Shown here one piece after another: positions 9,386 to 18,031 of a stretch of 64,000 nucleotides of DNA. Positions within the stretch are counted from its first letter, which is position 1. Each line of letters begins with the position of its first letter. The position numbers and the translations under genes are program-made. The stretch lies in assembly GCF_001310085.1 (NCBI RefSeq), contig NZ_CP012643.1, positions 186,001-250,000 of the forward strand. Reading direction: 5' to 3'. This stretch comes from Rufibacter tibetensis (GTDB lineage: Bacteria; Bacteroidota; Bacteroidia; Cytophagales; Hymenobacteraceae). Below the pieces are notes generated by a model that ran no database searches, was not told where the DNA came from, and was given only the letters and a program-made list of their open reading frames with translations.

Positions 9386-9784
9386 ATGCTCCGCACCGAA
9401 GCTTCTACTCCGCTGGCGCAATCCCGCCAAACCCGGGTTTCCTCCATTGATGTGGTGCGGGGCTTGGCCATTGTGCTCATGGCGCTGGACCACGTGCGCG
9501 ATCTGTGGCACACCACGGCGCTGGTGCAGGACCCGCTGTCGTTTGACACCACTACCCCGGCCCTGTTCCTGACGCGCTGGGTCACGCATTTCTGCGCGCC
9601 CACCTTTGTGTTCCTGGCGGGCACCTCGGCGTACCTCTCCCTGATGCGGGACGGAGACTACGGGCGCGCCCAACGGTTCCTGTTGTCGCGCGGGGTCTGG
9701 CACATGGTGCTGGAGATCACGGTGGTGGGCTTCGGCATCTGGCTTGCCCTCTTCCTCACAAATAATAAGAACCCCAGTTTATAG
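9386..9784 (+). pseudogene. Truncated DUF1624 / HGSNAT-type membrane acyltransferase
   Basis: The N-terminus matches the heparan-alpha-glucosaminide N-acetyltransferase-like (DUF1624) membrane family: SIDVVRGLAIVLMALDHVRD, then a helix with FLTRWVTHFCAPTFVFLAGTSAYL. Family members are usually 350-400 residues with about ten membrane helices. This frame stops at 132 codons, ending with an out-of-character tail LFLTNNKNPSL. GC content drops abruptly at about 9760, where homology would be expected to continue, so the 3' two-thirds appear deleted or replaced. It forms the right edge of the rearranged island that also carries the nuclease-STAND gene. Confidence 0.75.
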
Positions 9785-9811
9785 CTTGGTTTTCAGAAAT
9801 AGGCTATAAAA
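9778..9811. terminator. Hairpin between convergent genes
   Basis: Stem TTTATAGC/GCTATAAA around the inner sequence TTGGTTTTCAGAAATAG. It overlaps the stop of the truncated acyltransferase and lies before the 3' end of the minus-strand gene at 9836, so it could act in both directions. Belongs to the group of hairpins with a GGTTTTC-GAAA-type loop. Confidence 0.45.
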
Positions 9812-9835
9812 CGGAATCCATCTTCAAAAATCTAC

Positions 9836-11428
9836 TCAGGAAATTTCTTCAATAGCGACTACTACGTTTGCCAATGCTTCTTCTATGCTTTTATTATTTT
9901 CTTTGGCCTCTAAAACTTTTGTCAAAGCAAAAAGTGCTTCTCGCTCCAGAGAGAGAAACATCTTTGCATCTTGTTCTGGATCTCCAGTAAAGCAATTAGA
10001 ATAGCCCGGCAGTGGCTCATTAGGGATGGAAGAAGCCATTAAGGCACCCGAAAACTCCCGCAGACATTCTAAATAGCAGTCTACCAAATTTGTGAACATA
10101 ATACGGTAAGGCTCCTTGTAGATTTCCTCCCAAGAGGCAACCTCCGTCATAAGCGAGTAGCAGAACTGCATTACCTGACGGCTCAACCCAATGCCGCTCC
10201 AGAGTGCGGTCCAAAGATGATTAGTGGCTAACCCTTGTTTAAAATAATCTCTTGAGGCCTGAAAATACTTTAGCCTTGTGAGTACACAAGAATGGAGATA
10301 GCTAAGGTAATTTAGGATTTCAGTGTTCTGGAAAATTGTTGCGTCAAGTTTATTCCAAGAGTAGCTAACCAGTTCATGCCGGGCCAAACGAGCTTCGGCT
10401 CCAACAACTTCACCCGAAAGTCCCTGCATTAATACTTCCACTTTTATGGCTAGGTCCAAAGAAGCAGCAATTTTTCCTTGCTGGTCGGCAAGCTGTGCCA
10501 AGCACCCTATACCATCTTGTACTGCCTCTAAGTATTCCCACCAAAGCTCTGATTCTACTTCAGATAATTCATTAAGAAAAGTATAAAAAACGGTTAAAAA
10601 CGGCTGCCAATCGGGCTTTCCATCCTCCAACATGTCCAAGGAATAGTAGCACTGCAAGGCATAAAGGAGATGCATTTCTGTAAAAGGTTGCTCTTTTATT
10701 TTCTCCTCTAATCTCTTTTGAGCCTTGTTTAGATTAAATATGGTGGCCAAAGGACCATCCCAGGAACTGATATATTCTTTTCGCCTGAATGCCCCAAAGA
10801 TTTGAACGATTGGGTTATTTGATTCTATGGTTTCCAAATGCTGTATCCAAAAGGTTAGATCCAAACGGCCTAAGGCAAGCACAATAGTAGTTAGTAGTAA
10901 ATCCTGATCATTCACATCAGGAGTCCCCACGGATGATACCTCAGTGAAAGTTGGAATGCCCTCGTCTGTAAATAGGACAGCAAGCTTATACTTCGCCAAG
11001 ACTTTTTCCAGATCTAGACGCTGTTCACGGGGTTTGGTAATGGAGAGAATAGGACCACTAATAAGGTGTTTTAGAAAAGCATCTGTAAAGCCAGGATATA
11101 CCGGATCTAACAATTGGAAAGAACTCCGGACATACCCGCTCAACAATCCCCTAAGAAATTCCTGGTTCATCTCAGATGTCTTGCCTCTGAACTGCCAGCT
11201 TGCTACTTCTGGGTCCAATTCCGCCTTATGTAGATTACTTGCCTTGTATATCTTCCACCTCCCTCTTTTGCTATCAAAGAGGAGGCAATTTAGAAAGTCA
11301 GGGTAAAGGTAAGCCCCTCCTTTGTTGAAACGCGCCAGCACCTCCCCGGTTAAATACAGCGCATCAGCTCCTCTGTTAATTTGTAACTCGCTTAGGTGAA
11401 CCGGACCCTCAAGAATTGGCTGAGACAT
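9836..11428 (-). CDS. Hypothetical protein, 530 residues, helical
   Basis: Not recognised. Starts MSQPILEGPVHLSEL with no signal peptide or membrane segment, so probably cytoplasmic. Residues 1-130 contain short beta-type stretches (GGAYLYPDFLNCLLFDSKRG). From about 180 onward the protein is almost entirely amphipathic helices rich in Leu, Glu and aromatic residues (TEMHLLYALQCYYSLDMLE, ESELWWEYLEAVQDGIGCLA), reminiscent of helical-repeat scaffolds but without a clear TPR consensus. No catalytic motif was found. Monocistronic; the next minus-strand gene is about 360 bases upstream behind a terminator and a REP element. Confidence 0.75.
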   Translation of the reverse strand: MSQPILEGPVHLSELQINRGADALYLTGEVLARFNKGGAYLYPDFLNCLLFDSKRGRWKIYKASNLHKAELDPEVASWQFRGKTSEMNQEFLRGLLSGYVRSSFQLLDPVYPGFTDAFLKHLISGPILSITKPREQRLDLEKVLAKYKLAVLFTDEGIPTFTEVSSVGTPDVNDQDLLLTTIVLALGRLDLTFWIQHLETIESNNPIVQIFGAFRRKEYISSWDGPLATIFNLNKAQKRLEEKIKEQPFTEMHLLYALQCYYSLDMLEDGKPDWQPFLTVFYTFLNELSEVESELWWEYLEAVQDGIGCLAQLADQQGKIAASLDLAIKVEVLMQGLSGEVVGAEARLARHELVSYSWNKLDATIFQNTEILNYLSYLHSCVLTRLKYFQASRDYFKQGLATNHLWTALWSGIGLSRQVMQFCYSLMTEVASWEEIYKEPYRIMFTNLVDCYLECLREFSGALMASSIPNEPLPGYSNCFTGDPEQDAKMFLSLEREALFALTKVLEAKENNKSIEEALANVVVAIEEIS

Positions 11429-11534
11429 GGCAGTTTTGGTTTACAAGTAAAGAAAGAGGTTACTTTAGAACTCATTAACCGAGGTTTTAAATACCTGGCA
11501 CTCTTGTAAGTTACATAGAAAGACCACCAAAGTG

Positions 11535-11582
11535 AAAGGTGTTTATGGCTTGTTTTTCAGAAAACAAAACATAAACACCTTT
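11535..11582. terminator. Hairpin with long stem and conserved inner palindrome
   Basis: 13-bp stem AAAGGTGTTTATG/CATAAACACCTTT enclosing GCTTGTTTTTCAGAAAACAAAA. It lies between two minus-strand genes, 44 bases after an imperfect REP begins on its right. Probably a terminator or processing element for the gene at 11793, second in line after the hairpin at 11719. Confidence 0.5.
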
Positions 11583-11589
11583 TACCCTC

Positions 11590-11633
11590 CCGCTGGCGCG
11601 AGCCGCTGGCTCTTGTCCACACGCATTGCTGAT
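11590..11633 (+). repeat. REP hairpin, copy 5 (solitary, degenerate)
   Basis: CGCTGGCGCGAGCC-GCT-GGCTC followed by TTGTCCACACGCATTGCTGA. Two bases of the otherwise invariant tail differ (CTTGTCCAC for CGTGTCCGC) and no partner copy is visible nearby, suggesting an old, decaying element. Confidence 0.85.
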
Positions 11634-11718
11634 AATAGTTTTGATGAAGGACAGAAGAGGACCTAGTACGTGTGTGGGTACCAGCAGCGGAAGCAGTACT
11701 TTGGGTAAACCATAAACA

Positions 11719-11773
11719 AAAAGCCCTTGCGCTCTCCCGCCAGCAGATGCTGGGGAAGAACGCAAGGGCTTTT
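11719..11773 (-). terminator. Terminator of the PL9-like lyase gene
   Basis: 13-bp perfect stem AAAAGCCCTTGCG/CGCAAGGGCTTTT with a 29-base loop. It ends 20 bases beyond the stop of the minus-strand gene at 11793, with an A/T run on each side. Confidence 0.75.
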
Positions 11774-11792
11774 ACGTAGAGGTCCTTCTCCC

Positions 11793-14141
11793 CTATTTCC
11801 TCAACACCATTTTATGAACAGTGCGTTGGGTGCCGTTTTCCAGTATGCCATAGTACATCCCCGCAGGCAAAGAACCGGCGTTCAGTTCTACCTCGTACAG
11901 CTTCCCAGCTTCGGTGGTGCCGTCATACAGGGTGGCTACTTCCTGCCCTAAGGCGTTCACCACTCTTAGGGTGGCTTTTCCACCCGAAACGGTACTGAAG
12001 CGCAGTGTGGTAGCTCCCATGAACGGATTAGGGGCATTGCGCAGTTTGGTTTCTTCCGCATCTACGCTAACTACCGCCGAGGTGGTGCTGGAAGAAAGGT
12101 AATTGCTCTCAAAGCAGCCCAGATCTGGCGCCGTGCCGTTGTAGGCTAACCCAATGTTAGTGCCGCGGTCAATCAGGTCGCTGCCCGCCGCCAGGTGCAT
12201 GAAGGTAATATCAGGCAGGCTACCGTCTGCTTTTCTCGGTCCGAAGGCCGCAGCCGGATCAACGCTCACAAAGTCAGCATCGGTGACGGTGAAGCCGGTC
12301 ATCCAGCTGTTGGTCTGTTGCACCGCAAACGAACCCAGCGAAATAGTACCCACTCCCGCCGATACGCTGTTGGAAATGCTCAGGGTCTTGCCGCTGGCCA
12401 GCGCCGTGGTGATCACGTAGTTGCGGGCGTTGCCAAACGAGGTGGAGTTCTGGATGGTCATAGACCCGGTGTTGTTGTTCTGGTCAAAGCCTTTGTCTTT
12501 GTTCTGGAACGCCAGGCAGTTCTTCAGGATCATGTTGTGGCTGAGGGTACGGTCATCGCTGCCGCCCATCTTAAACCCGTTGCCGTTGCCCGCGCTGGCC
12601 GCGCCGCTCTTCAGGTAGCCGCTCTTGAACACCCAGCAGTTTTCCAGGGTGGTGGTCACGTCATTGGCGCCGCGCATGTAGCCGTCCCAGCCGTCGTCTG
12701 AGTTCTGCCAGGCGCGGCAGCCGAAGAAGTAGTTGTTGGTGCCCACGTCCAGTTTCGGCGCGAAGCCATCGGCGTTGCCGTTGTTAGGATCGGCGTTGTA
12801 GTACGAGTCGCAGTTGATGATCTGGTTATTGGAAGCCCCGCCGCCCAGTTGCAGGCCGGTGTCAAAGTTCTCGTAGAAATTGCACAGCTCAATGCGGTTG
12901 TTAGAGCCGCTCATGTACATGCCGTTGTCGCCGGCCCGGTAGAAGTTCAGTCCTTTAAACTCCCAATAGCTGCCGCTCAGGTTCAGGCCCCGGTTGCTGC
13001 TGCTCACCGCCATGCTGGAGAAGTCCAGCACCGGTTTTTCGTTCTGGTAAGCCAGCAGGTACAGTTTGCTGGTGCTGGTACCGCTTTTAGAGATACTGAT
13101 AGGCGTGGTATACACGTGGTTTCCGCCCCGCACATAAATGATGTTGCCCGGAACCGCCACCGATACGGCTTTGGTGATGGTTTTGAAAGGAGCCTCCAGC
13201 GTACCAGCGTTGGCATCATTGCCTGTAGGCGACACATACCAGGCATTGGCCTCACCGGTGCCACCGCCACCTGAGGTAGTGCTGGTTCCTGTGCCCGATA
13301 CGGCTACGCTTTTGGTTGTAGCGCCGCCGCCCTGGTGCGTAATAGAACCGGCATAAGTCTGCGTCGCCGTTGGTTTAAACCGCACATACACGGTTTTGCT
13401 GGCCAATGTGCCTGCGCTGTAAGAAAGCAGCACCGACGAAGCGAAGCCCGTTCCGCTGCTCGCTGATACTTCAAAGCCCGTAGGAGCCGTTACGGTAATG
13501 TTGCCGCTGACCGGGTCCAGATCTGCCCCAGAAACGGTATAGCTTTTCTCTGCCGAGGTGGTGTTCACTTCCACGCTGCCAAAGTCGGGCAGGGAGCTCA
13601 CTGAGGTGGTCACGCTGGGCGAGGTGGTTGTGGTAGTGCCGGTAATGCTCACGGCATCAATATACAGGGTGGCGCTGGTGGCGTTGGCAAACCTGATGCG
13701 CACATCCGCGCTGGTCTCATTCACCGCCACCGTTAAAGAGGCGTAGCTGGTGCCCAGGTTCAGAGTGGCAATGTCACCGTAAGCGCCACCATTCACCGAT
13801 TTCTGCACCTTCAGTTTGCTTGAGCCACTGGCTCTGGCCCAGAAAGTAACCGAGCTTACCGCAGGCACCGAGGGAGCCGCCGCATACGCCGGTGCCTTCC
13901 CTGAACCAGCGCTCAACTGCAGCGCCAGGCTGCCGCTCTGGGCCACGCTGCTGCTGGCCGCATTGTAGATATTCCAGGTACCGGAGCTTAACGTTACGTT
14001 AGTGGAACTTGCTGAAGATGAGGCGGGTAAGCCACTCTCAAACCCCTCTGCAATCGATTGCGCAAATGCAGGTAAAAAAAGGCTCCAAAGACAGAGCAAA
14101 ACAAAGAAAAAGCGAAACGGAAGGGGTACATTTCTTTTCAT
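11793..14141 (-). CDS. Secreted right-handed beta-helix polysaccharide lyase, PL9-like (pectate lyase), T9SS type A
   Basis: Extracellular protein of 782 residues, predicted to cleave pectate-type polysaccharide by beta-elimination with Ca2+. Signal peptide 1-27 (FFFVLLCLWSLFLPAFAQ). About 30-170 is a carbohydrate-binding-like beta sandwich; 175-290 is an Ig-like module (LPDFGSVEVNTTSAEKSYTV). The catalytic beta-helix starts at about 300 (WYVSPTGNDANAGTLEAPFK) and holds PL9-type hallmarks: NADGFAPKLDVG, GCRAWQNSDDGWDGY with clustered Asp for Ca2+ and a candidate catalytic Lys. The last 75 residues (NAPNPFMGATTLRF, LPAGMYYGILENG, HKMVLRK) are a type A T9SS sorting domain. GC-rich. The PL9 assignment rests on these motifs, and substrate is inferred. 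Confidence 0.85.
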   Translation of the reverse strand: MKRNVPLPFRFFFVLLCLWSLFLPAFAQSIAEGFESGLPASSSASSTNVTLSSGTWNIYNAASSSVAQSGSLALQLSAGSGKAPAYAAAPSVPAVSSVTFWARASGSSKLKVQKSVNGGAYGDIATLNLGTSYASLTVAVNETSADVRIRFANATSATLYIDAVSITGTTTTTSPSVTTSVSSLPDFGSVEVNTTSAEKSYTVSGADLDPVSGNITVTAPTGFEVSASSGTGFASSVLLSYSAGTLASKTVYVRFKPTATQTYAGSITHQGGGATTKSVAVSGTGTSTTSGGGGTGEANAWYVSPTGNDANAGTLEAPFKTITKAVSVAVPGNIIYVRGGNHVYTTPISISKSGTSTSKLYLLAYQNEKPVLDFSSMAVSSSNRGLNLSGSYWEFKGLNFYRAGDNGMYMSGSNNRIELCNFYENFDTGLQLGGGASNNQIINCDSYYNADPNNGNADGFAPKLDVGTNNYFFGCRAWQNSDDGWDGYMRGANDVTTTLENCWVFKSGYLKSGAASAGNGNGFKMGGSDDRTLSHNMILKNCLAFQNKDKGFDQNNNTGSMTIQNSTSFGNARNYVITTALASGKTLSISNSVSAGVGTISLGSFAVQQTNSWMTGFTVTDADFVSVDPAAAFGPRKADGSLPDITFMHLAAGSDLIDRGTNIGLAYNGTAPDLGCFESNYLSSSTTSAVVSVDAEETKLRNAPNPFMGATTLRFSTVSGGKATLRVVNALGQEVATLYDGTTEAGKLYEVELNAGSLPAGMYYGILENGTQRTVHKMVLRK

Positions 14142-14751
14142 AAGCGGTTAGGTTTTGGGTGAGAAACATGGAACAATAGAAGCGTATTCGTATTGGAAAA
14201 ACTCTTGATGAACTCACGTAAGTTTTGACAAACTCGTCAACGCTACCCTTCCGGGTGTTTGCCATCTGTTTGCTTGTCATTTCCGGGGGTTTTTTCAGCC
14301 CTGCTACTGCTTCTGAATGTGCCACCTACCTTCCAACACTACCCGCTTATGAGAAGAGGGTTCCTATGCTTTGGCTATCAGAAATGGAAAAGGAATTGAT
14401 GAGGATGTAAACGGCTACTTAGAGAATAAGGTTAACAGAATTTTAACTATCAGGAAAATATTTTCCAAATTTTCATTTCCACTCCCTGAAAACTCTGAAA
14501 TTTAATCATTTTCAAAACCAGAATTACTGGCAAGCCAAGGACTTCAAAAGGATTCTACCTACTTCCTTATTGCGCGCAAGTAGCGCCCTGCCTTTGCTTT
14601 TCCTACTAAGATAACTGGGATTAGTACACTGATATGGCTTTTGTACAAGGATAGAATTGGTGTATACCTTGCGCTATTGGTATAGATGCTACCAAGCCGA
14701 CATTCAGAGAACAGGAAGCCGGCTTTGTAGCATGGTCTCAAATACAGCAAT
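14142..14751. other. Intergenic region upstream of the lyase gene
   Basis: No supported gene. A short frame at 14225-14410 on the plus strand has a signal-like start but no other support. Probably contains the lyase promoter in 14142-14260; no clear consensus was placed. Confidence 0.4.
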
Positions 14752-14908
14752 GCCCATACTTCAAGTTTGAGCGCAGCGGTAACATGGAGTAGAAATGATC
14801 GCCAGTTTGTAACTGGCGTTTTGCAAACTTGAAATACGTACCACGCCAGTTACAAACTGGCGATCATGCCCAGCCACAAGTTACCGCTACGCTCAAACTT
14901 GCGGCATG
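14752..14908 (+). repeat. Nested-palindrome repeat family 2, copy A
   Basis: Outer inverted repeats GCCCATACTTCAAGTTTGAG / CTCAAACTTGCGGCAT enclose GCGGTAAC.../GTTACCGC and an inner pair CGCCAGTTTGTAACTGGCG / CGCCAGTTACAAACTGGCG. Related copies lie at 17790-17955 and 25513-25627. No coding capacity; MITE-like in size. Confidence 0.8.
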
Positions 14909-14958
14909 AAAAGGTGGCAGAAAAAGGTAGTATGGGCAGCAAAATGACACCTATACCC

Positions 14959-14996
14959 CGCTGGCGCGAGCCTCCGGCTCGTGTCCGCACGCATTC
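14959..14996 (+). repeat. REP hairpin, copy 6
   Basis: CCGCTGGCGCGAGCC-TCC-GGCTCGTGTCCGCACGCATT; the CTGAT tail is missing. Pairs with copy 7. Confidence 0.9.
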
Positions 14997-15047
14997 CAGA
15001 GGTCACGTTTGCTGCAGGTATTCTGTTCTTCTAGGTTGAAAGTAGAA

Positions 15048-15074
15048 GGCACGAGCCGGAGGCTCGCGCCAGCG
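15048..15074 (-). repeat. REP hairpin, copy 7 (tail-truncated)
   Basis: Reverse copy keeping only the hairpin part GGCACGAGCCGGAGGCTCGC and GCCAGCG; the ATGCGTGCGGA tail is lost. Faces copy 6 across about 50 bp. Confidence 0.85.
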
Positions 15075-15257
15075 AAAGCAAGGCTTTTACCAGAACAGAA
15101 AAAGCTTCATTAGTTCTCCTTCTACGGGAAGATGTGGCACAAGCTCTCTATGCACGCTGGTCTAAAGCTGGACAAGGGAAGATCCTCAGCTTTACGCCAT
15201 TGATTTACCTTTTACCTGCTACTATCATCGGTTGCTCTCTTTTCCAACCCCGCTCCC

Positions 15258-17642
15258 TTACCGTACAATTTCTACCCAGCCTTTCAGGGGCTGGCAGGCA
15301 CCGGGGCCATCAAAAACATAAAAATAGGTGCCTTCTGATAAATCCTTTCCGTCCCACTCATCCTGGTATCGGTCTGTTTTGAAGACTAGTTTGCCCCAGC
15401 GGTTGTAAATCTCCAGGTGGGCGTTCTCTCCCCGGTTCTTGATCACGAAAAAGTCGTTTTTGCCGTCAGCGTTGGGTGTGATGATGTTGGGAGCCTCCGG
15501 ATTCCCGGAAGTGCTGCCCGGCCCGAACTCAAACTTAGTGATGATTCCCTCAAAATTAGTGGCCATGCTGCCCGAATAGGCGCCCGGAGTAGGACTCAGG
15601 GTTTTAACAGAAGAGCATTCATTGTGGTGCAATTGCCCGTTTTTGGTTATCAAACCTTTGTTGGCAAAATGCACGTGGTTTAATTGAGAACTCCCGAAAA
15701 AGGAGCCATACTCCAATCTTTGCGCATTTCTGGACAGTTGGCACAGATATAAGTTCAACTGGCCCCGGTTAAGGGCATTTCCTGTGAGGGGGCTGCCCGA
15801 TAAAGAATAGGCGCTTAAGAAGATACTTCCGCAGGCATCTACCTCAAACGCCGTAGGTATTTTTTCTGCGGTGAATTGAGGCTGGCCGGGCTGTGGAGGC
15901 TGGCTATTGCCTAAATGCGTAGAAAAGGCAGTAATGGTACAGGATTTATTCAGCTTATGAAGGAAGTGCCCACCGTTTCCTTCGGGGGTTTGATAGGTAC
16001 CAGCCGTAGCGGGGTAGCGGCCGGAAGTGTAGCCGGCGACGTACACATTCTCCTCCTTATCTAGTGTCACCAGTTGGGCGAGGTCTTGCGCAGCCGTTCC
16101 CAGGTAGGTGCCCGCCACCAGTTTCCCCTGGGTTGGGTCTACCACCATCAAGAAGCCGTCTTTCCCGCCCAAAGGCCGTCGGTGCAAGGCTCCCTCAGTC
16201 GTGACCAGGTCCTGGCTGGTGGTGTTTCCCACCAGGTAGAGGTGCCCAGAGGTGGTTCCTACTTTCAGGTCGGTGATATGGTCCGTCCCTAGTCCGCCCA
16301 GGTAGCTGGAAAACAATAGCGTGGAAAGCGACCCGTTGAACTTCGCGATGACACCGGTATAGCCTCTTCCTGCAAGCTGAATAGCCTTCACCTGCGGAAA
16401 ATCCGGCGAGAAGGAAGAAGAAGCAATGATGAGACTCCCCTCTTTGTCGGTGGCCAGCCCCAGCGGAATAGCCGAACCAGATCCTTCCGAGGACACCCCC
16501 CCAATCAAGGTAGAAGCCAGCAGGGTAGTTCCGTCTTCTGAGAGCTTGGTGATGTAAAAGTCGGCCGGTGAATTGAAGTTGCCTGTGCCCAACACCTTGT
16601 CATAGGCCGTGGCCGAAGTAGGAAAGTCCGGGGAAAACGTAGTGCCTGCAATGACCAGTTCAGAGGCGTTGGTCACCAGCATGGCCAGCGGGTACTCGCC
16701 TCGGTTGCCGCCCAAATAGGTGGCGTACAGCAAGCGGGTACCGGTGGAGTTGAACTTAGAGATGACCGTGTTGGCGCCTTTCCTGGTAGTTTGATACGCC
16801 CCGGGTGTAACCGGATAAAGCGTTCCCATCATTTGTCCGGCGGCATAGGTGTTGCCGGCCTGGTCTGCGGTAGCTCCGTTAGAAGAGGCCCCGGTACGGG
16901 TACCCGTATAGGTCACAAAAACCACCTCGGGGTCAATAACCAGAGGCAGGCGTGGGTCAACCGCACCTGTCACTGCAAAGCCCACTTCTTTACCGTTTAG
17001 GGTAAAGGCACAGGCCACTGGGCGTTCCACCCCGTTCACCAGCTGGTAGGCATACGGCGTCTCCTCGGTGAATTCGTTTACTGAGGTCTGCACCCAGAGC
17101 CTCCCGTTCCGGAGCGACACCTGGTCCACACCCTGGTAGTTCATCTTGATTGCCGCTACTTGTCCGCCGGGCTGCACCACGAAATCGTACTTCAGCTTGC
17201 CCCCGGTGGCATAGAATTTCAGGTCGATGCGGGGGAAGATGCCCGCGTAGCGGATCTCCCTTGCGGACGGCACCCGGCTCACCCACTGGGCCGGATCTGC
17301 CCCCAGAAAGTAGTTGCGGTACTCCGGAAGCGTTTGGTGGCTGGAGATGGTAGCATGGGCATTAGCTCCCACCAGTTCCACCTTTACACTGTGGCCCCTG
17401 AAGGATTGTTCGCCTTTTTCTTCGTGCTCCAGGTCAAAATAAGCGGACTCCAGAAAATTATAGGTAAAACCTTTCTTCTCCAGGAAAAGCCAACCCTGCG
17501 GCAGCTCCGTGCTGTACAAAATGTTGTCCAACCACTGCCCTTTGTTGTGCACAAACCCGGCAAAAGGGCCCGCCGAGGGCGCCTCCGCTAAAACAGACTG
17601 GACCCAGAAAAACGCAAAAAGAAAGAATAGCAGGCGACGCAT
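15258..17642 (-). CDS. SBBP-repeat beta-propeller protein with T9SS type B sorting domain
   Basis: Exported surface protein, 794 residues. Signal peptide 1-19 (LLFFLFAFFWVQSVLA). The N-terminal domain (about 30-230, FVHNKGQWLDNILYSTELPQ) is the DUF7948-type module that precedes bacterial beta-propellers in many Bacteroidota secreted proteins. SBBP-type repeats follow (ATYLGGNRGEYPLAMLV, STLIGGVSSEGSG, FSSYLGGLGTDHITDLKV, GTYLGTAAQDLAQLV). The last 75 residues form a type B T9SS domain: NIITPNADGKNDFFVI, LEIYNRWGKLVF, WDGKDLSEGTYFYV, ending GWVEIVR. Binding partner unknown. Monocistronic; flanked by two copies of repeat family 2. Confidence 0.88.
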   Translation of the reverse strand: MRRLLFFLFAFFWVQSVLAEAPSAGPFAGFVHNKGQWLDNILYSTELPQGWLFLEKKGFTYNFLESAYFDLEHEEKGEQSFRGHSVKVELVGANAHATISSHQTLPEYRNYFLGADPAQWVSRVPSAREIRYAGIFPRIDLKFYATGGKLKYDFVVQPGGQVAAIKMNYQGVDQVSLRNGRLWVQTSVNEFTEETPYAYQLVNGVERPVACAFTLNGKEVGFAVTGAVDPRLPLVIDPEVVFVTYTGTRTGASSNGATADQAGNTYAAGQMMGTLYPVTPGAYQTTRKGANTVISKFNSTGTRLLYATYLGGNRGEYPLAMLVTNASELVIAGTTFSPDFPTSATAYDKVLGTGNFNSPADFYITKLSEDGTTLLASTLIGGVSSEGSGSAIPLGLATDKEGSLIIASSSFSPDFPQVKAIQLAGRGYTGVIAKFNGSLSTLLFSSYLGGLGTDHITDLKVGTTSGHLYLVGNTTSQDLVTTEGALHRRPLGGKDGFLMVVDPTQGKLVAGTYLGTAAQDLAQLVTLDKEENVYVAGYTSGRYPATAGTYQTPEGNGGHFLHKLNKSCTITAFSTHLGNSQPPQPGQPQFTAEKIPTAFEVDACGSIFLSAYSLSGSPLTGNALNRGQLNLYLCQLSRNAQRLEYGSFFGSSQLNHVHFANKGLITKNGQLHHNECSSVKTLSPTPGAYSGSMATNFEGIITKFEFGPGSTSGNPEAPNIITPNADGKNDFFVIKNRGENAHLEIYNRWGKLVFKTDRYQDEWDGKDLSEGTYFYVFDGPGACQPLKGWVEIVR

Positions 17643-17789
17643 AAGAAACAGACCGACAGGAAAAATCCAATAAACAGCCGAATATAGTAATTTTATGATA
17701 CGTCAGAGACGTTTTGCCTTTGGATTTTTTAGCGCAGGGTGTTCTTCAAGCCTTCCACAGCTAGTTGGAAATACCTGCTGCTACTCTTC

Positions 17790-17955
17790 CATACTTCAAG
17801 TTTGAGCGAAACGGTAACTTGGAGTAGAAATGATCGCCAGTTTGCAACTGGCGAATTTATCTGATCAACTACTTCCTTAAATCATGTACCACGCCAGTTA
17901 CAAACTGGCCTCAAGTCCAGCCACAAGTTACCGCTCCGCTCAAAATTGCGGCATG
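17790..17955 (+). repeat. Nested-palindrome repeat family 2, copy B
   Basis: Starts CATACTTCAAGTTTGAGCG and ends CGCTCAAAATTGCGGCATG with inner CGCCAGTTTGCAACTGGCG and CGCCAGTTACAAACTGG. Same order as copy A with local substitutions, several of which are matched by changes in the opposite arm. Confidence 0.8.
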
Positions 17956-17958
17956 TAA

Positions 17959-18018
17959 AGCGCAAAAAGCGATTCGGGGCTGATTTTATGAAATCAGCCC
18001 CGAATCGCTTTTTGCGCT
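17959..18018. terminator. 28-bp perfect hairpin after the MscS gene
   Basis: Left arm 17959-17986 and right arm 17991-18018 are perfect reverse complements, with a four-base loop TATG. It lies 13 bases beyond the stop of the minus-strand MscS gene, whose transcript would end in it, and separates it from repeat copy B. Much longer than a typical intrinsic terminator. Confidence 0.75.
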
Positions 18019-18031
18019 TGTGCATTTACTT

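Noticed and set aside
14225..14410. Possible small secreted protein of 61 residues
   Set aside because: The start looks like a signal peptide, but the remaining 30 residues have no pattern, there is no promoter or terminator, and it lies in the presumed promoter region of the lyase gene.
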